Shown here piece after piece: positions 59,150 through 64,000 of a stretch of DNA of 64,000 nt. Under the pieces are notes generated by a model, which was not told the DNA's origin, ran no database searches, and saw only the letters and a list, made by a program, of their open reading frames with translations. Within the stretch, counting starts at the first letter, position 1. Every line of letters starts with the position of its first letter. Source of the DNA: Allodiplogaster sudhausi (lineage: Eukaryota; Nematoda; Chromadorea; Rhabditida; Diplogasteridae); assembly GCA_945643635.1 (NCBI GenBank), contig CALZFC010000248.1:5803501-5867500 (forward strand), written 5' to 3'. Both the position numbers and the translations under genes were made by a program.

Positions 59150-59484
59150 CGCAGTGCGGCATACTTGAGGCAGCGGAAACCACCGATGTTAAAATTTTTG
59201 CCCGGTTGACAAAATTCTTAATTTTTTGACAGAAACTTATGAAGGAACGATTGAAGGACCATTTTTCCATTAAAGAATAATAAAAAAAATTTCGCTGTAA
59301 CATCACAATTGGCAAAAAAAATATATAAATATAAATGGACGATTGGGAAGCAGAATGGGAGGACAGAAAGCAAGACGAGGAAAAGTCAGGAAGGGCAACG
59401 AATTATGGCGGAAAGAGTCATGGAGAGAGGGGAGAAGAGAGCGAGAAAGAGAGAAAGGGAGGGGGAGAGAGATAGCGAGGCAGT

Positions 59485-59522
<38 letters not shown>

Positions 59523-59585
59523 GATAAGAGATAAGCTACTTCGCTGTGTACAATCAACTGATACTGTTCTGGCAGTCATCGTCAT
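59150..59585. repeat. Dispersed repeat family, copy 4
   Basis: GCAGCGGAAACCACCGATG (about 59170), GGAACGATTGAAGGA, a GTCAGGAAGGGCAACGAAT box, ATGGCGGAAAGAG, a GA array, GATAAGCTACTTCGCTGTG and CAACTGATACTGTTC follow in the same order as copies 1 and 2. Confidence 0.75.
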
Positions 59586-60545
59586 GGAAGCTACTCATTA
59601 TGAATCATACCTTGAAAACAATTTAATAAAAACCAAAAGACAATAAGTAAGTTAAAAGGGAGAGCAAAAGATAAAGAAGAAAAGAATAAAGTAAAGTATA
59701 TCATTTTCAAGGGACCGCAGCCAGTCTGGTTTTTAGGAAAATACTTTTTTTGTTTGGTGGCAAAGCGTAAAACAAACTTTGCGTCAACTTTCTACAATTC
59801 CATAGCTCCGCGCAGTTTCGTAATGCATTACGGACAGTCAGGCACTTTGGTAAAAAAAAAGGGGGAAAGAATTCACAAGAGAGGGGTGGGACTACTGTTG
59901 TTCGCGTAGTCAGGGAAAGACAGGACGAGGGGCGGAGAAAGAGTAGGAGAGAGAGAGAGGGAGCAGAAACAGAGAGAGAGAGAGAAACAGAGAGAGAGAA
60001 AGAGAGAGAAAGAGATAGAGAGAAGTGGAGATAGAGAGCGAGAGAGTGATAAAGGGGTACCAGACAGTCAGGGAAAACTGAATGGGCAAGTGAAAAGTGA
60101 TGCGGTTCCCGTGAAAGACGAGTTAGCGCAAACACGTTCGCATCATGCTTTCTTTCTTTTCTTCATCTAACTCTCTCTCTCTCTCTCTCTCTTTTCCTCT
60201 CTCTCCCCTCTCTCTCTCTTTCTCTCTCCCCCTCTCTCTCTTTTCCTCTCTCACCCTCTCTCTCTCTTTCACTATTCCGCTCTCCAATTTGTCACATCAA
60301 TACTCTGTGTCCCTTTCGAAATGTTGGGCAATCTTACTTCTAGAAGGTTTTTGCTCGTCTTCTCTTTGTTCAAACTACATCTCTACATCTCTTTTAATCA
60401 GGCCGTTTCATCGGTTCTTTCGACATTCTTTCTATTTCTCTCTCCCTCTCTTTCTCTCTCATCTCTCTCTCCCTCTCTTTCTCTCTCTCCTCCCTCTCTC
60501 TCTCTCCCTCTCGTTCTCTCTCATCTCTCTCTCTCACTCTCTTTA

Positions 60546-60600
<55 letters not shown>

Positions 60601-60989
60601 AAAGACACTGAGCTGACTCATCACAGCACCCTTTCTACCCCTTGTCTGACCTCTTTTGTGAGCCGGCAGATCCGATGGGAAAGAGAAGAAGAAGAATGGA
60701 ATGGAAAAGCAGCTGCTGCAGCTGAAGAAGAGAGAAGACTAATGATAAAAGGAGGGTGAGAGGAAAGAGAGAGAGAGAGAGAGAGAACGAGAAAGAGAGA
60801 GAGAGAGAGAGAAAGGGGAGAGCGAGAGAGTGAGGGAGAGAGATAGCGAGAGATGAAAAAGTGAATTGAAAGGTCTATTAGTGTGAAAGAGTATACTACG
60901 GAGAAGAAATCGCCGCAAGGCTTCTGGAAGATGATCGTTGGACTCTCGTTCGGAAGGCAAACAAGAATATATTTGTGGGAGGATAAAAT

Positions 60990-61037
<48 letters not shown>

Positions 61038-61205
61038 TAGACAGACCGAGAGAAAGAAAGAAAAAAAGGAAAGAGACAGAGAGAGAGAGAGCGAGATAGA
61101 CAGACCGAGAGAAAGAAAGAAAAAAGGAAAGATACAGACAGAGAGAGAGAGAGAGAGCGAGATAGACAGACCGAGAGAAAGAAAAAAAAAGAGACAGACA
61201 GAGAT

Positions 61206-61238
<33 letters not shown>

Positions 61239-61260
61239 AAGCTAAGACCACATGTTGCAC
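59586..61260. repeat. GA/CT arrays, no gene
   Basis: GA at 59945-60045, CT at 60170-60275 and 60430-60600, GA at 60765-60850, and a minisatellite of about 60-66 bp at 61000-61240 with units containing GCGAGATAGACAGACCGAGA. The 60280-60430 and 60600-60740 spacers have no supported exon. Confidence 0.7.
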
Positions 61261-61524
61261 TTTGGAGATAAGCTTCAGATATTAGGGCGCGCGTGGGGGT
61301 TTCCTGGGAAAACCGAGGCCAAGCTATTAGAATCCCATTTGCTGATGGCGGAGTAATAAAAAGGCGGCTTTCGCGGTGCTTCCCCTGGCATGACTCATTG
61401 CGGACGTGAAGAGTGGTCTTATGGTCAGATGGTGGAAGAAAGATAACAGCGAAGAAAAATGTGGACGTGGAATGGAGAATGGAAGCTCGAGGCGGTGGAG
61501 TTGAAAAAAAGAGAAAACGAGAGA

Positions 61525-61570
<46 letters not shown>

Positions 61571-61730
61571 GACCCCGAGTCACCCAGAAGCTTCCATAGT
61601 CGGCCACCGCCACTGTTGTTGTCATGTCCTTGCCTCCTCCCTCTCCACCTTCGCCGTGGTTATGAAGCACGGGGCAACGACGCGACCAGAGATCGCCAAG
61701 TAATCCAAGCAAGACAACAACATATGAGCT

Positions 61731-61750
<20 letters not shown>

Positions 61751-61771
<21 letters not shown>

Positions 61772-61819
61772 TTATTGTGGGAGTCTATCCCACAATAATT
61801 TTCTCTCTCTCTCTCTCTC
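61751..61819. repeat. Perfect 32-bp inverted repeat at a GA-to-CT switch
   Basis: The left arm (61751-61782) is GA repeat ending AAAATTATTGTGGGA. A 5-base loop follows, then the exact complement TCCCACAATAATTTT leading into CT repeat (61788-61819). Confidence 0.95.
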
Positions 61820-62714
61820 GTTCTCTAGTTCTCTCTCACTGTCTCTCCTCTCTCCTTCTCTCTCTCTTTCCTCTCACTCTCTCTCTTTCCTCTCACTCTC
61901 TCTCTCTTTCCTCTCTCTCTCTCTTTCTCTCCAGACAAATGGAGGACTGTGAGAAAGCAGACTGCGCATATTGTAGAAAATATTTTTCCCTTTACTTGGA
62001 CATCAACTAGATTCGCGTGGGAGAAATTCCACAACCAAACATACCGTATAATCGACTTCCGAACCCAATATTCCTTCTCACTACCTTCACCCCTCTAGAC
62101 TTCTAATCAATCTGATCAACGACAACGTTTAAAAAAACAGTAATAAAACAAATCCAAAAAAAAACACCGTAAAAAAGGTACTCGCAAGACGAATCGAACT
62201 CTCTCAAGACAACACACAACATAGTTTCGATTCTAAAACATCTTTATTCATTTTTTTTAATGATGATTGTAATTGTAGTGTATAAAAAGTGACCACGTTT
62301 AGAGGTGCCGGAAAAGTTCACAATTCAGAGCGAGAGAAACAAAAAAGGAAGCGATAGAAAATATTCTCACTAGCACACTGAAGGGGCCTCTTACGGGGGT
62401 ATTCGGGAACGGGGGGGGGGGGGGGGGAGCATGACTAGAAGAGAAAGAGCATGTCGGAAACATGAAATCAATGGAAGGCGGGGGTTTGGAAAGGGCGAGG
62501 AGAGGGGAGAGAGAGAGAGAGAAAGAGGGAGAGAGAGAGAGAGGGAGAGAGAGAGAGAGAGATATGATGGATAGAGAAGTAGAGATGGGAGGAGTTAGGG
62601 GACGGGACAGGAGTGGGCGGTGGGAGCGTTAAAGAAGTAGTTCGGTGAACGCTTTCGACATCGAACTTTTGAGTTGTGTAGTTTGATAAATTTAATCACT
62701 AAAATGTGTTCTTG

Positions 62715-62745
<31 letters not shown>

Positions 62746-62872
62746 CGCTGCCCCTACTCTATCGCTTCTCTCTTTCTCTTTTTGCATAGATGATCCCCTT
62801 CAACCTTCACGATTTAATCCCCCAAAACCGGATAGAGTACAAATATGTACCAATTTCGACTAATTCCAAAAG

Positions 62873-62915
62873 TTACTTGTTATAATGGTGAAGTTTTCCT
62901 CATTATAACAAGTAA
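62873..62915. repeat. Perfect 15-bp inverted repeat, 13-base loop
   Basis: TTACTTGTTATAATG at 62873-62887 is matched by CATTATAACAAGTAA at 62901-62915. Confidence 0.95.
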
Positions 62916-63739
62916 GCTGCATAGCTATTACATGCCTATTACAGGAGAGGCCAACCAAATTATGAGCTAAATTAGCCACGGATATTATTCCTGTTTTCCA
63001 ATTCCGTAAGTATGACAGCTATTCTGTGCATTTTACCCTCTTCTCTCCAGTCATCCCCGGGGTGGGGGGGGGGGGGACAAAAAATATCGGACCTGTTTCC
63101 GTTCCTCTTTCTTGGGCATGCGCCATCCATTCCCTTCAAGCTCCTCTGAACTGTCATGGGGGAATCATAATATTAACACATTTCTCTCGCAAAACAGCAA
63201 GAAAGAACCTATCTTATCTAGTCCATTCATCATGATGGCAGTCAACCTAAGCTCCTAAGCAATAAATGCTACGTCGTCTATAGAAGACTAGTAACATTTA
63301 CTGCATTACTGGAGGGATAACATTGTCCAGACAATTTTTTTTAAAAAGAAAAAAAGGAAATAAAACAAGAGGAAAGAGCTCGTTCGGTAGGTAAGCACAA
63401 TGTCAATGAACAAAAAAAAATATTACACGGTTTGCTGTGGTCCTAACATTGAGCAAGTGGTATTCTGAGTCGGAGATGAAGAAGAGAAGAAGAAGGAAAA
63501 CCGGGGAAACCTGGCGCCTTAAGGCCTTATAACAACAAAATGTAGTAATCGTGTGGAGAAGAAGAATAAAAAAACAACTACTCGAACTGTGCTACTAATT
63601 GCTAATTAATTGCCCAGGACAACATCAACAAAACAATAACAACAATTTTTACGATAACAAGAGACGAGAGATAATGCTCCTAGGCCAACGCTTGACTCAG
63701 TACATTGTAAGAGTAATTAGCATACTGTAGGAGTAATTA

Positions 63740-64000
63740 CTGTAACATACTGTAACACTGTCCACTTCCAACCGCGTGTAGAGCTTCCTCCAGCAGATTA
63801 CAGCCCGTTTGAGTTGTTAGTCGTCGCCAGACGGTGAGCTAGAAAGAAAGAATTAGAAAACACTCACAAGCCAGAACTATATAGTTGAAGCAATTTCTGT
63901 TGAATCTATAAACAAAATATCCTTCAGAATAACTTTTTTAATTTATAAAATTAAATATTATTTTTTTTTAAATTCAACTTTACCATAACCTTCTTCTCTT
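63740..64000 (-). CDS. Possible last exons of a minus-strand gene running past the right edge
   Basis: The last bases of the window, read on the minus strand, are AAGAGAAGAAG followed by GTTATG, a possible exon end and donor. At 63839 an acceptor CTTTCTAG precedes CTCACCGTCTGG. The three frames after it are all short: LTVWRRLTTQTGCNLLEEAL (then HAVGSGQ and on), SPSGDD-stop or HRLATTNNSNGL-stop. Any could be a C-terminus. Too little is inside the window to decide, so this is only a flag. Confidence 0.22.

Larger units (their letters stand above)
61261..63780. other. Mixed unique and microsatellite DNA with perfect hairpins, no gene seen
   Basis: GA at 61525-61570, 61732-61767 and 62505-62565. 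CT at 61801-61932 and 62717-62745. Poly(G) runs of 17 (62411-62427) and 13 (63064-63076). Hairpins are described separately. 61930-62400 and 62920-63780 are unique. ATACTGTA-type steps recur at 63720-63750. Confidence 0.5.

Noticed and set aside
152..61245. Many long open frames rich in Leu/Ser or Arg/Glu (for example 3791-4982, 42751-43536, 47398-48014)
   Set aside because: They are translations of CT or GA microsatellites. They lack splice support and use repeat-only composition on both strands.

Overview
The window is eukaryotic and almost certainly from a nematode. It contains a complete moulting-cycle (MLT-10-like) gene, a family I know only from nematodes. Its genes have many small exons and mostly short introns, some genes have a plausible trans-splice acceptor a few bases upstream of the ATG, and long poly(G) runs occur. 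It is not Caenorhabditis-like in one respect: (GA)n/(CT)n microsatellites and their degenerate derivatives dominate the non-coding DNA, and many 3' splice sites are AAG or TAG rather than TTTTCAG. I could not assign a genus.

Layout. 1-8.9 kb is repeat DNA: a tandem segmental duplication, one arm of which carries a non-autonomous hAT-type transposon with a perfect 8-bp target duplication (451-1603), then CT/GA arrays and one small spliced gene candidate (5193-5587, minus). 8.9-10.8 kb holds a secreted cystatin-like gene (plus) converging on a small membrane-protein gene (minus). 11.0-13.3 kb is packed with palindromes and inverted repeats. 13.9-27.4 kb is the densest gene block: MLT-10-like gene (plus), an unnamed secreted protein with a six-residue NLQYAQ repeat (minus, convergent), a four-helix membrane protein (plus, divergent), and a type II membrane protein ending in an allatostatin-C-like Cys-x6-Cys motif (minus). 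27.4-40.8 kb is 13 kb of GA/CT-rich DNA without a gene I can support.

40.8-57.1 kb is a run of three minus-strand genes: a LITAF/BRI3-like membrane-associated protein, an SMIM7 homologue, and COG4 of the Golgi tethering complex. SMIM7 and COG4 are close enough (265 bp between stop and start, with a good acceptor 41 bp before the COG4 start) to be a candidate operon. COG4 intron 1 contains a 324-bp GC-rich hAT-type MITE, and two COG4 introns carry tRNA-like sequence at or near their 5' ends. 57.1-64 kb is again repeat DNA with several perfect hairpins; an exon of a further minus-strand gene may begin at the right edge.

All gene models were assembled by eye from splice sites and reading phase. 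For the main genes every exon junction keeps the frame, which is the strongest evidence offered. Functions rest on recognisable family sequence for MLT-10, COG4, SMIM7 and LITAF, and are weaker elsewhere. The reader should take from this a set of cuticle/moulting and secretory-pathway genes in a genome shaped by microsatellite growth and short DNA transposons.
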